64,000 bases of DNA from Bacillota bacterium (GTDB lineage Bacteria > Bacillota > Clostridia > Peptostreptococcales > Acidaminobacteraceae): positions 124,001-188,000 of the forward strand of contig JAIUOA010000001.1 of assembly GCA_020161295.1 (NCBI GenBank). Direction: 5' to 3'. Shown here in pieces: positions 1-8,790 of the stretch. Both the position numbers and the translations under genes were made by a program. Each line of letters opens with the position of its first letter. Position 1 is the first letter of the stretch. The notes under the pieces are model-generated. The model made no database searches. It was not told the origin of the DNA and saw only the letters and a list, made by a program, of their open reading frames with translations.

Positions 1-1
1 A

Positions 2-130
2 AAAACTGCGGAAAAATGTGGTTATGAAAGGGAAGGGCATCTAAGAAAGGTTGCCTATAATGTGCGCACGGGGGCATTTGACGACCGTTTAATATACAGC
101 AAAGTATTCGACAACCAGGAGGATTATTAA
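2..130 (+). CDS. GNAT-family acetyltransferase, C-terminal end (partial)
   Basis: The first 129 bases hold an open frame that ends in TAA at 128-130 and starts before the window. The 42 visible residues (KTAEKCGYEREGHLRK followed by VAYNVRTGAFDDRLIYSKV) look like the last beta strands of a RimJ/RimL-type GNAT N-acetyltransferase, where a GY/F-x-x-EG segment precedes a D/Y-rich strand. The stop codon overlaps the start codon of the next gene (TAATG), so the two are probably translationally coupled. The substrate cannot be told from this fragment. The call is an inference from a short C-terminal piece. Confidence 0.6.
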   Translation, partial: KTAEKCGYEREGHLRKVAYNVRTGAFDDRLIYSKVFDNQEDY

Positions 131-885
131 TGAAACGCGTCACTTTAATCAGTTTAGCCTTACTACTTATCTTTAGCATCACGGGATGCAGCCCAGCCGA
201 AAAAACAGTGCAAGACACATTATCGACTGAGACCCTATTTAACGAAATCACTGCTCTAACCAATCCAAGTGCTGAAATTTATGAAATCAATCAACCGGAA
301 GCATTATTGGTCATCGCAGAGAAAATTCAATCTCAGATTTCTGCTGATCCGGAGTGGTTTAACACGTACGCTAAGGATTTTAAAGCAGGCGAACCATTAC
401 CTTACCATGAGAAATTCGGTGTCACAGATGAAGAGTATAATCAATTTCTTAAAATCAATGAGCTGACGACGTTTGACGCCGTTTCCAAGCCACCCGTCAA
501 AATCGAAAAGCTTGATGATCAAACCATAGAAATTTCATTTGAAGATGAAACCCTGTCATTAAATACATTCACGTTTAATCTTGCAGAATCAAAAGTGGAA
601 ACTGCTGCTGGAACGCTTAATTATGAGGGTGAGGTGCTCGCATCAGAAGAGCAGACCTTGATGGGTAAGTGGAATGGCCATTCTTGGGGTGTCGTCGCCT
701 CGAACGTGGATATTCAAAAGGTCGACTTAAATAAACTGGATGACAGTGCAAGAATCAAAATGATTACTGTATCCTTAGGAAAGCGCCTTGAAACGGGCGA
801 TTATATTCTTTTTTACAACGTCGATTATATTGAAGGCAAAAATCGCTTCAATGAGTACCGCTATTTGATCCTATCTGGAGAATAA
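130..885 (+). CDS. Predicted lipoprotein of unknown function
   Basis: A 251-residue protein with a lipoprotein signal peptide: positive MKR, hydrophobic core, and lipobox ITGC with the cysteine at residue 20. It should be lipidated and anchored on the outer face of the cytoplasmic membrane. I do not recognise the rest, which is acidic and predicted to be a soluble mixed alpha/beta domain with no repeats or metal motifs. The start codon overlaps the stop of the upstream acetyltransferase and follows a CAGGAGG ribosome binding site; the next gene starts 2 bases after its stop, so the three genes look like one operon. Function unknown. Confidence 0.75.
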   Translation: MKRVTLISLALLLIFSITGCSPAEKTVQDTLSTETLFNEITALTNPSAEIYEINQPEALLVIAEKIQSQISADPEWFNTYAKDFKAGEPLPYHEKFGVTDEEYNQFLKINELTTFDAVSKPPVKIEKLDDQTIEISFEDETLSLNTFTFNLAESKVETAAGTLNYEGEVLASEEQTLMGKWNGHSWGVVASNVDIQKVDLNKLDDSARIKMITVSLGKRLETGDYILFYNVDYIEGKNRFNEYRYLILSGE

Positions 886-887
886 TC

Positions 888-1793
888 ATGATTGCTGAGT
901 TTCTTTCCATCCCAGGTTCGTATGATTGGACGGTGATTGAGCCTGTTGCGAAAGGCTGGTCATCCGACCGGAAGTATTATGTAGAAACATGTACAGGCGA
1001 AAAGCTAATGGTTCGTATCGCCAGTGCTGGCGATTACGAGCAGAAAAAAACAGAGTTTGAGCTTTTATGTCAGCTTGAGCAAATGGCATTTCATTTGCCG
1101 AAACCACTGGATATCGGCATATGCTTGGGGGAGCAGTCGATTTATACCGTATACACCTGGCTAGATGGGGAAGAAGCAACCGACAAGTTAACACGTTTTT
1201 CTCCTGTGCAGCAATACCGTTTGGGAAATCGCGCTGGTCATATCTTAAAGTGCATTCATTCACTACCAGTGTCTGAAAGCCAGCAAAAGGACTGGGGGCG
1301 CTATTTTCGCCATAAAATTATGCGCAAAGTTGAAAAGTACCACCAGTGCCCCGTTAAATTTCAGGAAGCTGAAACCATTATCGACTTCATAAACCAACAT
1401 CTAGATTTACTTGATACGCGTCCCGTAACCTTTCAGCATGGCGATTTTCATGTGGGTAATATGGTCATCGACCAAAAGGGAAATTTAGGGATCATCGACT
1501 TTAATCGCCATGATATCGGCGACCCTTGGGAAGAGTTTAATCGCATCACATGGTCCGCCCATATAAGTCCTGCGTTTGCCACAGGGCAAATCGACGGCTA
1601 TTTTGACGGTAAAATCCCCGAGCACTTTTTTACACTGCAGGCGCTGTATATCGGTGCTAATATGATTTCCTCTATCCCATGGGCCATAGAATTCGGCGAC
1701 GGGGAAGTGGAGACCATGAAACAGCAAATCCAGCTAGTATGCGATGCATATAAAGGGTTCAGTGCTATCAAGCCACTTTGGTATCAAAAATAA
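888..1793 (+). CDS. Aminoglycoside phosphotransferase (APH)-family kinase
   Basis: A 301-residue protein of the APH/choline kinase-like fold. The catalytic loop is HGDFHVGN at residues 184-191 and the magnesium-binding motif IIDF at 202-205, followed by GDPWEEF, as in the family. Residues 38-44 look like the ATP-clamping lysine region (EKLMVRI). Such proteins phosphorylate small hydroxylated molecules, and only some confer antibiotic resistance; the real substrate is unknown. It lies directly behind the lipoprotein gene with its ribosome binding site (GGAG) inside that gene, and is followed by a strong terminator. Confidence 0.8.
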   Translation: MIAEFLSIPGSYDWTVIEPVAKGWSSDRKYYVETCTGEKLMVRIASAGDYEQKKTEFELLCQLEQMAFHLPKPLDIGICLGEQSIYTVYTWLDGEEATDKLTRFSPVQQYRLGNRAGHILKCIHSLPVSESQQKDWGRYFRHKIMRKVEKYHQCPVKFQEAETIIDFINQHLDLLDTRPVTFQHGDFHVGNMVIDQKGNLGIIDFNRHDIGDPWEEFNRITWSAHISPAFATGQIDGYFDGKIPEHFFTLQALYIGANMISSIPWAIEFGDGEVETMKQQIQLVCDAYKGFSAIKPLWYQK

Positions 1794-1810
1794 CGTTTAT
1801 AAACATAAAT

Positions 1811-1851
1811 AAAAAGGAGAGGTTGCTTATCTGACAACTTCTCCTTTTTTT
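1811..1851 (+). terminator. Bidirectional intrinsic terminator between the APH-type kinase and the Na/Pi symporter
   Basis: A 14-bp stem (AAAAGGAGAGGTTG pairing with CAACTTCTCCTTTT, one G-U pair) with a 9-base loop is followed by a T run on the plus strand. The A run on the 5' side gives a T run on the minus strand too, so it can end both converging transcripts. Confidence 0.85.
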
Positions 1852-1872
1852 ATTTAATTGATCCGGTACTGT

Positions 1873-3486
1873 TTAGATCGTCACTGTATCTGCGACGAGT
1901 CTTACAAGGTTGCTCGACAGGTCAGAAACCCTTTCGAGGTTGTTGACGATTTCGAGGTAATAAACACCGGCTTCTGTGCTACACTCATTAGCATGGAGTC
2001 TTGCAAAGTGGTCGTTTCGTGCATTTCTTTGAAGCACATCCATTTCCTCTTCAAGCTTTAATACCTCATCGATTAATTCCTGATTTGGTTTATCTAAAAC
2101 CTGAAGTGCCTTTTGATACGTGTCTTTAGTTTTATTATACATAATTTGAAGTGCTTGTCTTGATTGCTCACTTAATTCGATGTTCTTTTCGTCCATCAGC
2201 ACTACAAGCTCAGCGATGTTATCTGCATGGTCACCTACGCGCTCAATATCATTTACACTGTTGAACAATCCGTCGAGGTAACGACGATCCGTTTCAAGAA
2301 TATCCTTGTTCGATAAATCCACTAAGAACTCTGTTATAATGGTCTCGAGTTTATTGACATCCTTTTCAAGGACGAAAGTCTTTTTAACCTTATCTAGTTG
2401 GCCTTCGAAGAAGCCATCCATCGAATGCGTTAAGCTGTTAAGCGCCACTTCTCCCATATTGATGGTTTCATTAATAACGCTCTTAATGGCGATAGTAGGG
2501 GTCTCAAGAAGACGCGCATCAATAAATTTCGTAAGCTTTGGTTCTGCATCCTCGCCACGATCTGGAATAATCCACATGGCAATTTTAATTAGAACAAACG
2601 CAAATGGGAACTGAAGCACAACGTTTGTAAGGTTAAAGATGGTATGCGCATTTGCGATTTGTCTTCCTATATCTGATGGATCTAAGCTCGTAACGATTCT
2701 GGTAATAGGATTTGAGAGAACCAATACGAATAGTATAGTACCCACTGTGTTAAATGCTAAGTGGATGATTGCAGCACGCTTTGCGTTTTTGCTAGCACCG
2801 ATACTTGAGATAAGTGCTGTCGTACAGGTTCCAATGTTATCGCCGTACAGAATCGGTAGCGCTGCAGCCAGTGGCAGTGCACCTTGAGACGCCAATGCGA
2901 TAAGCATACCGATGGACGCAGATGAGCTTTGAACGATAAACGTCAAGCCAAAGCCTACCAAAACACCTAAAATAGGATTATGACTAAGTGTCGTCATCAT
3001 GGTATTAAAGCCTTCCATTTCTCTTAACGGCTTAAGTGCATCCTTTAAGAACTCCATGCCAAAGAAGAGGATACCGAGTCCGATAAAAATTTCTCCGACA
3101 GTCTTTGTACTTTCTTTTTTAGAAAGCATCCACATGATCATACCGATTCCCACCGCGATTGGCGCGATTTGATCCACTGAAAGGGAAACGATTTGACCGG
3201 TAACGGTCGTACCGATATTTGCACCTAAAATAACACCAACTGCTTGACTTAGCTTCATAATACCTGCGTTTACGAAGCCGACGACCATTACAGTTGTAGC
3301 ACTGGAGCTTTGAATAACGCCTGTTACCACGACGCCTACAAGAACTCCCATCAAACGGTTGGTCGTTAATATTTCGATAATTCTTTCGAGCCTTTTACCA
3401 GCTGCCTTTTGCAGACCAGCACCCATCATTTGCATCCCAAAAAGGAACAGCCCTAAACCTCCAATAATACCAATTGCTATCGACAT
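1873..3486 (-). CDS. Na/phosphate cotransporter family protein with C-terminal PhoU-like domain
   Basis: A 537-residue NptA/YjbB-type protein. The N-terminal membrane part (about residues 1-310) contains the two inverted QSSSA repeats of the Na/Pi-cotransporter II family: QSSSATT at 59-65 and QSSSAS near residue 187. The C-terminal third (about 335-530) is helical and PhoU-like (GEVALNSL, ERVGDHADNIAEL, LERVSDLSSNLVRL). Family members move phosphate with sodium, often outward. The upstream region has two TTTACAT direct repeats that resemble a PHO box, fitting regulation by phosphate. It is transcribed alone and ends at a shared terminator. Confidence 0.9.
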   Translation of the reverse strand: MSIAIGIIGGLGLFLFGMQMMGAGLQKAAGKRLERIIEILTTNRLMGVLVGVVVTGVIQSSSATTVMVVGFVNAGIMKLSQAVGVILGANIGTTVTGQIVSLSVDQIAPIAVGIGMIMWMLSKKESTKTVGEIFIGLGILFFGMEFLKDALKPLREMEGFNTMMTTLSHNPILGVLVGFGLTFIVQSSSASIGMLIALASQGALPLAAALPILYGDNIGTCTTALISSIGASKNAKRAAIIHLAFNTVGTILFVLVLSNPITRIVTSLDPSDIGRQIANAHTIFNLTNVVLQFPFAFVLIKIAMWIIPDRGEDAEPKLTKFIDARLLETPTIAIKSVINETINMGEVALNSLTHSMDGFFEGQLDKVKKTFVLEKDVNKLETIITEFLVDLSNKDILETDRRYLDGLFNSVNDIERVGDHADNIAELVVLMDEKNIELSEQSRQALQIMYNKTKDTYQKALQVLDKPNQELIDEVLKLEEEMDVLQRNARNDHFARLHANECSTEAGVYYLEIVNNLERVSDLSSNLVRLVADTVTI

Positions 3487-3551
3487 TTAAAATGCCTCCT
3501 GTTTTTCTAATTTAGCTTTTGGATTTTGTATACACGAAAAATTCCAATCAT

Positions 3552-3596
3552 ATTCTATCACATAACCTATCCATTACAATGTAAAATCTATGTAAA
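3552..3596 (-). promoter_or_regulatory. Promoter of the Na/Pi symporter gene with PHO-box-like direct repeats
   Basis: On the minus strand two TTTACAT copies lie 11 bases apart (plus positions 3590-3596 and 3579-3585), the period of PhoB/PhoP boxes. A possible -35 TTGTAA (3574-3579) and -10 TAGAAT (3552-3557) follow with a 16-base spacer. Whether a PhoP-type regulator binds here is an inference. Confidence 0.5.
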
Positions 3597-3690
3597 GTCT
3601 GATTTTATGAATACCCTTTGATATGATATAATAACAGCATCACTTATAATAAAGTTGGCTAATCTATAAAAGTGGTTCAAGGGGGATACG

Positions 3691-4011
3691 ATGAAACGAA
3701 AAATGATTTTATTTGCAGCACTTATAGCCCTTATGCTTTTCACGCTCACTGGGTGCGTTCCTGGGGGTGGGTCTTACACAACCGATGATCCAGCGGGATT
3801 TTTTTCTGGCATTTGGCATGGTTGGATTGCACCTTTTTCATTAATACTGGGCATTTTTAAGCATGAATATCGCATCTACGAGGTCGTCAATTCTGGCTGG
3901 TGGTATGATTTAGGCTTTTATATGGCCGTCATCGGTGGTGGTGTAGGTGGATTATCGCTTTCACGTAAAAAGAAAAAGGTTGAAAAGGTTGTTTATAAGA
4001 GTAAGAAGTGA
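3691..4011 (+). CDS. Small conserved membrane lipoprotein, function unknown
   Basis: A 106-residue protein with a signal peptide and possible lipobox (LTGC, cysteine at about residue 22), an exposed Trp/Gly-rich segment (GFFSGIWHGWIAPFSLILGIF), a last hydrophobic stretch near residues 75-92 and a lysine-rich cytoplasmic tail. I recall similar small proteins with the same FFxGIWHG-IAP signature across Firmicutes, but no function is known to me. It begins after an AGGGGG ribosome binding site; a TATAAT box at 3627-3632 may be its -10. It stands alone and is followed by a strong terminator. Confidence 0.7.
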   Translation: MKRKMILFAALIALMLFTLTGCVPGGGSYTTDDPAGFFSGIWHGWIAPFSLILGIFKHEYRIYEVVNSGWWYDLGFYMAVIGGGVGGLSLSRKKKKVEKVVYKSKK

Positions 4012-4028
4012 TTAAAAACCATTACCTC

Positions 4029-4064
4029 AAAAAAAATGGGTTGTCTGATGACAACCCATTTTTT
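4029..4064 (+). terminator. Bidirectional intrinsic terminator
   Basis: A perfect hairpin: AATGGGTTGTC and GACAACCCATT around a TGAT loop, flanked by A run and T run. It serves the small lipoprotein gene and, on the other strand, the RsgI-like gene. Confidence 0.9.
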
Positions 4065-4071
4065 ATATGAT

Positions 4072-5148
4072 TTAATTTCCGTTTCCACTATTCCCTTTAT
4101 TACCACTATTCCCATTGCCATTGTTGCTTTTGCCATTATTGTTGTCATTACCATTACCATTACTATTGTCATTGTTGTTATTGTTATTGCCGTTATTATT
4201 CTCAATATTTTCGTCATCCGCATCGGTAATCGCTTCTGTAGAAGGCTCGGTGGTCAAAGTGGTTGATTCTGTCGCAGCCTCATCGTCTGCAGACTTCTTA
4301 TCCTTTCCTTTAGACCTGGAGACGATATCCCCTTTATTTTTAAAAGCATCAATGTTATCTTGCTCAGCGAAGTATTCTTTAACCGTCATGCTTTCTTCAT
4401 CGATAACGACTTCTCCCTGTACAACATAAAGGCCTACAGGAACTTTTTTTCCTTCAGCTTCACGCATTTCAACCTTTGTGGCTTTGATTAATGCCACGTT
4501 AACGCTTTGAAGCTCGCTACTACTGGCTATTTTTTCTTCGATTCTCGCCATTAATTGGTCAGAATTTCCGCCTTTATCCACTTCATCTTTTTTATCATCG
4601 TTTACATCTACTGCTTCATCATCCGTTTCAAGGATATCTACTGCAGTGACCAATACATAATCTTCAATCTCATCTTCAGTATTGATGTACCCTTTAATAT
4701 GCGCCTCTGTGACGATCCATTCAACGGCAGCTTCAACCTCAAACCCGATTACACGATTCAGGTCAAGTGATTTGGCATCTTGGTTGATGGCCCTGGCTTC
4801 GACGACGACGCCCTCACTGTTCAAAGAGAGTTTTACGCTTGGGTTTATGTCTATCGTTACTACTGTCGCAACCTTGCTATCGAAGGGTTGAGTAGGGGCG
4901 AAATCGATGGTAAAGAACCCATTAGAAATCAACAAAACCAACAGCAAAGACATGGTCAGACTGATTCTTACGAGATGCCTCATGAAAGGGTTTCTAATCA
5001 GCACATTTTCGTAAATATCATTATCTGTAAAATATATTTTTTGTCCGATATCAGCATGTACTTTATTATTCAGCCTTTTATAGTGAGCCTTATCATCCAT
5101 AATGATGATATACTTTTCTTTTTTATCGATAATTAATCCCTTGTTCAT
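4072..5148 (-). CDS. RsgI-like anti-sigma factor with Asn/Gly-rich C-terminal tail
   Basis: A 358-residue single-pass protein. Residues 1-55 look like the cytoplasmic RsgI N-terminal domain (MNKGLIIDKKEKYIIIM, then IGQKIYF), residues about 60-82 are a transmembrane helix, and residues about 90-230 resemble the RsgI extracellular core (VVTIDINPSVKLSLN, VIGFEVEAAVEWIV). The last 45 residues are almost only Asn, Gly, Asp, Ser and Lys, and a Thr/Glu-rich linker precedes them. In Bacillus and Clostridium the domain binds sigma-I and the extracellular part senses polysaccharide or cleavage. No sigI gene is adjacent, which is unusual. The start is supported by GAAGGTGAA upstream. Confidence 0.8.
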   Translation of the reverse strand: MNKGLIIDKKEKYIIIMDDKAHYKRLNNKVHADIGQKIYFTDNDIYENVLIRNPFMRHLVRISLTMSLLLVLLISNGFFTIDFAPTQPFDSKVATVVTIDINPSVKLSLNSEGVVVEARAINQDAKSLDLNRVIGFEVEAAVEWIVTEAHIKGYINTEDEIEDYVLVTAVDILETDDEAVDVNDDKKDEVDKGGNSDQLMARIEEKIASSSELQSVNVALIKATKVEMREAEGKKVPVGLYVVQGEVVIDEESMTVKEYFAEQDNIDAFKNKGDIVSRSKGKDKKSADDEAATESTTLTTEPSTEAITDADDENIENNNGNNNNNNDNSNGNGNDNNNGKSNNGNGNSGNKGNSGNGN

Positions 5149-5329
5149 GGCTTCACCTTCTTTCTTTCTGCTATATTATACGTATTTTTATCAATTTTTA
5201 GGTGATATTCTAGCACGAAATTTACTTTTTTCGATTTTACTAAAAAAACTTGTATCGCTGGTTTAAAAATCATGTAATATAAAATTATAATAGGATAAAT
5301 TTCCAACGATTAGTAAAGGATCTGATACC

Positions 5330-6256
5330 ATGTCAAACAAACCGATTAAAAGAGGACTGACTGTAGGCAAATTTGCACCGTTACACAAAGGTCATGATTT
5401 TATGATAAAAAAAGCACTTGAAGAAGTGGACGAACTGGTGATCATCGTGTACGATGCACCTGAGCACACTGAAATCCCCCTCACTGTTCGCGCCGAGTGG
5501 CTTCGTAAGCTTTATCCGGATGTTTTGGTCATCGAAGGATGGGGCGTCCCTAAGGATGAAGGCTGGACAGAGGAGATTCAAAAAAAACATGAGGAATACA
5601 TCTTAAACAAGGTGAAGGGGATGAACTTTTATGCCTTTTACTCTAGTGAAGCCTATGGATTTCGGATGAGTAAAGCACTGAAATGCTTTAATCGACCCAT
5701 TGATCCTGATCGAAGCACGATCGGTATTTCTGGCACACAAATCCGTTCCAATGTATATGAATATCGGGACTATCTCGATCCTATCGTCTATGCCTCGTTT
5801 ATTACGAAGATCGGCATATTAGGCGCGAATGAATCTAACCGAAAACAGCTTGCCAAAAAAATGGCGACTCACTACGATACAGCCTATGCTTCTTTAGAAA
5901 ACCCATCTGAAGACCCCCTCGATAATGCAAAAAATATCGAGCACCTTACTCATCATCAAATCCATGATGCGCGGGGGGTTCTCTTTATCGATTCACCTGC
6001 GTTGCAGTGGCAGGTTCGATATAGAAATGCACATTTTCATAATCACCCCGAAATAGAGGCCCTAATTTGTGAAACGCGTGATGCTTATGATCTGCTCTTC
6101 GTTTTACCGAGTGTCACTGAGGAGGAATCCGTCTTTCATCAGCAGCTGGTCAGTGAACTAAAAATTAGAAAAATGCATTATATTCAACTTTCAGGCAATT
6201 TGGAATCACAAATGTCTCTTATCGCCACCATTATTCTAAACCATCATAAGTACTAA
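5330..6256 (+). CDS. NadR-like nucleotidyltransferase with degenerate kinase domain
   Basis: A 308-residue protein. Residues 5-155 form a nicotinamide-nucleotide-adenylyltransferase-like domain with HKGH (19-22) and ISGTQIR (133-139), the two ATP-binding motifs of this fold. Residues about 160-305 align by eye with the ribosylnicotinamide kinase domain of NadR (FIDSP, then EALICETRDAYDLLFVLPS), but the P-loop is GANESNRKQ (165-173), without the GKS/T needed for phosphate binding. So adenylyl transfer to NMN is plausible, while kinase activity is probably lost. It is followed at 14 bases by the ABC transporter genes and may be their operon partner. Confidence 0.75.
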   Translation: MSNKPIKRGLTVGKFAPLHKGHDFMIKKALEEVDELVIIVYDAPEHTEIPLTVRAEWLRKLYPDVLVIEGWGVPKDEGWTEEIQKKHEEYILNKVKGMNFYAFYSSEAYGFRMSKALKCFNRPIDPDRSTIGISGTQIRSNVYEYRDYLDPIVYASFITKIGILGANESNRKQLAKKMATHYDTAYASLENPSEDPLDNAKNIEHLTHHQIHDARGVLFIDSPALQWQVRYRNAHFHNHPEIEALICETRDAYDLLFVLPSVTEEESVFHQQLVSELKIRKMHYIQLSGNLESQMSLIATIILNHHKY

Positions 6257-6270
6257 ACTGGAGGTGTAAA

Positions 6271-7152
6271 ATGAACGTTATCGAAACGAAACAGCTCACA
6301 AAATTTTATGGGAAAGCACGCGGAATTGAAAACGTTTCCTTGTCCGTTAAGGAAGGCGAAATTTTCGGTTTCATCGGGCCTAATGGCGCTGGTAAATCCA
6401 CCACGATCAGAACCTTGATGGGATTAATCTTTCCAACCAGCGGATCTGCGGAAGTTTTCGGCATGGATATTCTTAAGGACGGACCTAAAATCAGGTCTGA
6501 GGTGGGGTATCTGCCATCTGAGGTCTTCTATTATGATAAGATGCGCGTCATCGATTTGCTGAAATATACGGCAGGCTTTTATAAAAAGGATTGCACCGTA
6601 CGGATGCATGAGCTGGCAGATCTAATGGAGCTTGATCTGAAACGTAGAATTGAAGATTTATCCTACGGAAATAAAAAGAAAGTGGGCATCGTTCAAGGGC
6701 TATTACACTCACCAAAACTCATCGTTCTCGACGAACCGACCAGCGGACTCGATCCACTGATGCAAAAAAAATTCTTCGATATCATCGAAGGTGAGAATAA
6801 AAAAGGCGCCACCGTTTTCTTTTCATCCCACATCCTAGCAGAGGTACAAGCCCTCTGTAACCGCGTCGCGATCATCAAGGACGGGGGCATCATCAAACTC
6901 GACGATATAAAAACGCTGCGTGAAGACAATTATAAAAAAATCACCTTACGCGGTGAAGGCTTAGATCCACAGCATTTTGAAATTAACGGCATCACCAACA
7001 TGACCCATTCCCAAAACGGGCAGCATGAACTCAGATTCTTCTTTAAAGGAGATATCAATTTAATTCTGAAGCAAATAAGCCATGAAACCGTTAAAGATGT
7101 TCTCATCGAAGAGCCCACACTCGAAGAAATTTTCATGCACTATTATAAGTAG
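6271..7152 (+). CDS. ABC transporter ATP-binding protein (ABC-2 export type)
   Basis: A 293-residue ATPase with Walker A GPNGAGKST at 36-44, signature LSYGNKKKVG near 130-139 (an LSYG variant of LSGGQ), and Walker B LIVLDEPTSGLDP near 150-162. The C-terminal extension is typical of CcmA/BcrA-type exporters. It works with the two ABC-2 permeases that follow (gaps of 8 and 9 bases). Substrate unknown; lipids, peptides or antibiotics are usual for the class. GGAGG ribosome binding site. Confidence 0.92.
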   Translation: MNVIETKQLTKFYGKARGIENVSLSVKEGEIFGFIGPNGAGKSTTIRTLMGLIFPTSGSAEVFGMDILKDGPKIRSEVGYLPSEVFYYDKMRVIDLLKYTAGFYKKDCTVRMHELADLMELDLKRRIEDLSYGNKKKVGIVQGLLHSPKLIVLDEPTSGLDPLMQKKFFDIIEGENKKGATVFFSSHILAEVQALCNRVAIIKDGGIIKLDDIKTLREDNYKKITLRGEGLDPQHFEINGITNMTHSQNGQHELRFFFKGDINLILKQISHETVKDVLIEEPTLEEIFMHYYK

Positions 7153-7160
7153 GTGATCAT

Positions 7161-7967
7161 ATGTTTAATGTCTTTAAATACGAGTTTAAAATGCTGAGAA
7201 ATTCACTCTTAATTTGGGCAACCACCTATTTTTCCATCATTTTTATGATGATGGTGTTTTATCCAACCTTTAGTGCGGATGTCGCCATGGTCGATAAGAT
7301 TATGGAAAACTATCCAGAAGAGCTTCTAAAAGCTTTCGGCATGAGCAGCGGCCTTTCATTGGCCACCTTGCTAGGCTTCTTTTCGTTTACATTTGCCTTA
7401 ACCCAACTTTTCATCGCCATCCAAGCGGCCAACTATGGTTTTTCTATCCTGTCAGTGGAGGAAAGGGAATTTACGGCTGATTTTCTCATGTCGAAGCCTG
7501 TTTCCAGAAAAGCTATTTTAATCGCTAAATCTTCAGCTGCACTTTTAGGCTTATGGCTTTCATTCCTATTCATATGGATTTCGTCCTATATGGCCATGGA
7601 AATTTTTAAAGAGGGTAGCGCTTATGATGTCAGTGCTTTTAATACGCTAATCGTTTCAACTTTATTTTTTCAGTTATTTTTCTTCTCCACGGGACTGGTA
7701 ATCTCCGTCATCTTGAAAAAGGTCCGTAGTGTCCTATCCTTTTCATTGGGTCTAGCCTTTGGCATGTACATTTTAAACGCCATGCGCGCCATCGTAGGTG
7801 GAGAAGTACTGGGCGTATTAACACCCTTTTACCATTTCGAACCCGGTCGGATTTTGGAAACGGGTAAAATTCACTGGTCCATGGCGCTGATCTCCATTAG
7901 CATCATCTTAATTAGTTGTCTGACAACCATCGTGCTGTATACAAAACGCGATATTCATTCGCTATAG
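7161..7967 (+). CDS. ABC-2 type transporter permease
   Basis: A 268-residue protein with about six hydrophobic helices and an early SVEEREFTADFLMSKPVSR segment, the coupling region typical of ABC-2 permeases of the YtrC/BcrB kind. It is a paralogue-like partner of the next gene and likely forms the heterodimeric membrane part of the exporter with it. Start follows AGGTGATC. Confidence 0.88.
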   Translation: MFNVFKYEFKMLRNSLLIWATTYFSIIFMMMVFYPTFSADVAMVDKIMENYPEELLKAFGMSSGLSLATLLGFFSFTFALTQLFIAIQAANYGFSILSVEEREFTADFLMSKPVSRKAILIAKSSAALLGLWLSFLFIWISSYMAMEIFKEGSAYDVSAFNTLIVSTLFFQLFFFSTGLVISVILKKVRSVLSFSLGLAFGMYILNAMRAIVGGEVLGVLTPFYHFEPGRILETGKIHWSMALISISIILISCLTTIVLYTKRDIHSL

Positions 7968-7976
7968 GAGGGACTT

Positions 7977-8771
7977 ATGCACGTTTTTTTATGGGAAATG
8001 AAAGCACAACTAAAATCCCTGCTGATTTGGTCTGTGATTTTTATCGTCATTATCTTTATGATGACGTCTGAATTCTCGGCGTATTATGAGAACCCAGAAA
8101 TGCTGGATATCATGTCGTCCATGCCGGAAGCGCTCATGAAGGCATTTTCCATGGATGGCGCTAATTTAACCACGACCGTAGGATATATCAGTATCGTTGC
8201 GCTCTATTTTTACTTAATGGGAGGGTTATATGCCGTTTTATTAGGCAGTGGTATTCTTTCAAAAGAAGAACGCGACAAGACCGCTGAATACTTGCTCACC
8301 ATGCCGATCTCAAGGACGCGCCTAATCCTATATAAGCTACTGGCAGCACTGACTTGTAGTGTCCTTTTACTACTCGTCGTCCTGGGAAGTACTGTGGTGG
8401 CCATGCTCCCTTATGACCTCGATAACGATTTTTTTGATTTTCTTTGGCTGATGGGTGTCGCCATGGGACTGACCATGTTGCTCTTTTTGAGCATCGGGTT
8501 GTTTCTCGCCAGCATTTTAAAGCGTTATAAGTACTCAGGCAAAATCGCCACCTCCATATTAATGGTCCTGTATTTTCTTAGTATTATCGCGGCGTTAAGT
8601 GATAAACTGGAATTCTTAAAATATGTGACCCCGTTCAAATTTTTCGAATCAAGCACGTTGATTTCCACGGGCTCATTAAGCACGAGTAGCCTCGTCATCT
8701 CTTTGATGATCATCCTTTTAGGCATCATGGGAACGTTCCTGTTTTATCCGAAACGGGATTTGCATTTATAA
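7977..8771 (+). CDS. ABC-2 type transporter permease
   Basis: A 264-residue protein with about six hydrophobic helices and the segment SKEERDKTAEYLLTMPISR, matching the coupling region of the preceding permease. Both begin with a short cytoplasmic stretch, a first helix, and a segment of similar pattern (MPEALMKAFSM here, YPEELLKAFGM there), so they arose by duplication. GGAGGG ribosome binding site, 9-base gap from the previous gene. Confidence 0.88.
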   Translation: MHVFLWEMKAQLKSLLIWSVIFIVIIFMMTSEFSAYYENPEMLDIMSSMPEALMKAFSMDGANLTTTVGYISIVALYFYLMGGLYAVLLGSGILSKEERDKTAEYLLTMPISRTRLILYKLLAALTCSVLLLLVVLGSTVVAMLPYDLDNDFFDFLWLMGVAMGLTMLLFLSIGLFLASILKRYKYSGKIATSILMVLYFLSIIAALSDKLEFLKYVTPFKFFESSTLISTGSLSTSSLVISLMIILLGIMGTFLFYPKRDLHL

Positions 8772-8790
8772 TGAACACCTTGGAGGGTTT

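Noticed and set aside
886..1263. Open frame on the minus strand across the APH-type kinase gene
   Set aside because: It has no ribosome binding site and no recognisable protein, and the plus-strand gene has clear catalytic motifs. It is a shadow.
4036..4429. Plus-strand open frames opposite the RsgI-like gene (Ile/Leu/Pro-rich)
   Set aside because: They are the antisense of the Asn/Gly-rich tract and contain no start signal. Their odd composition is explained by the low-complexity coding strand.
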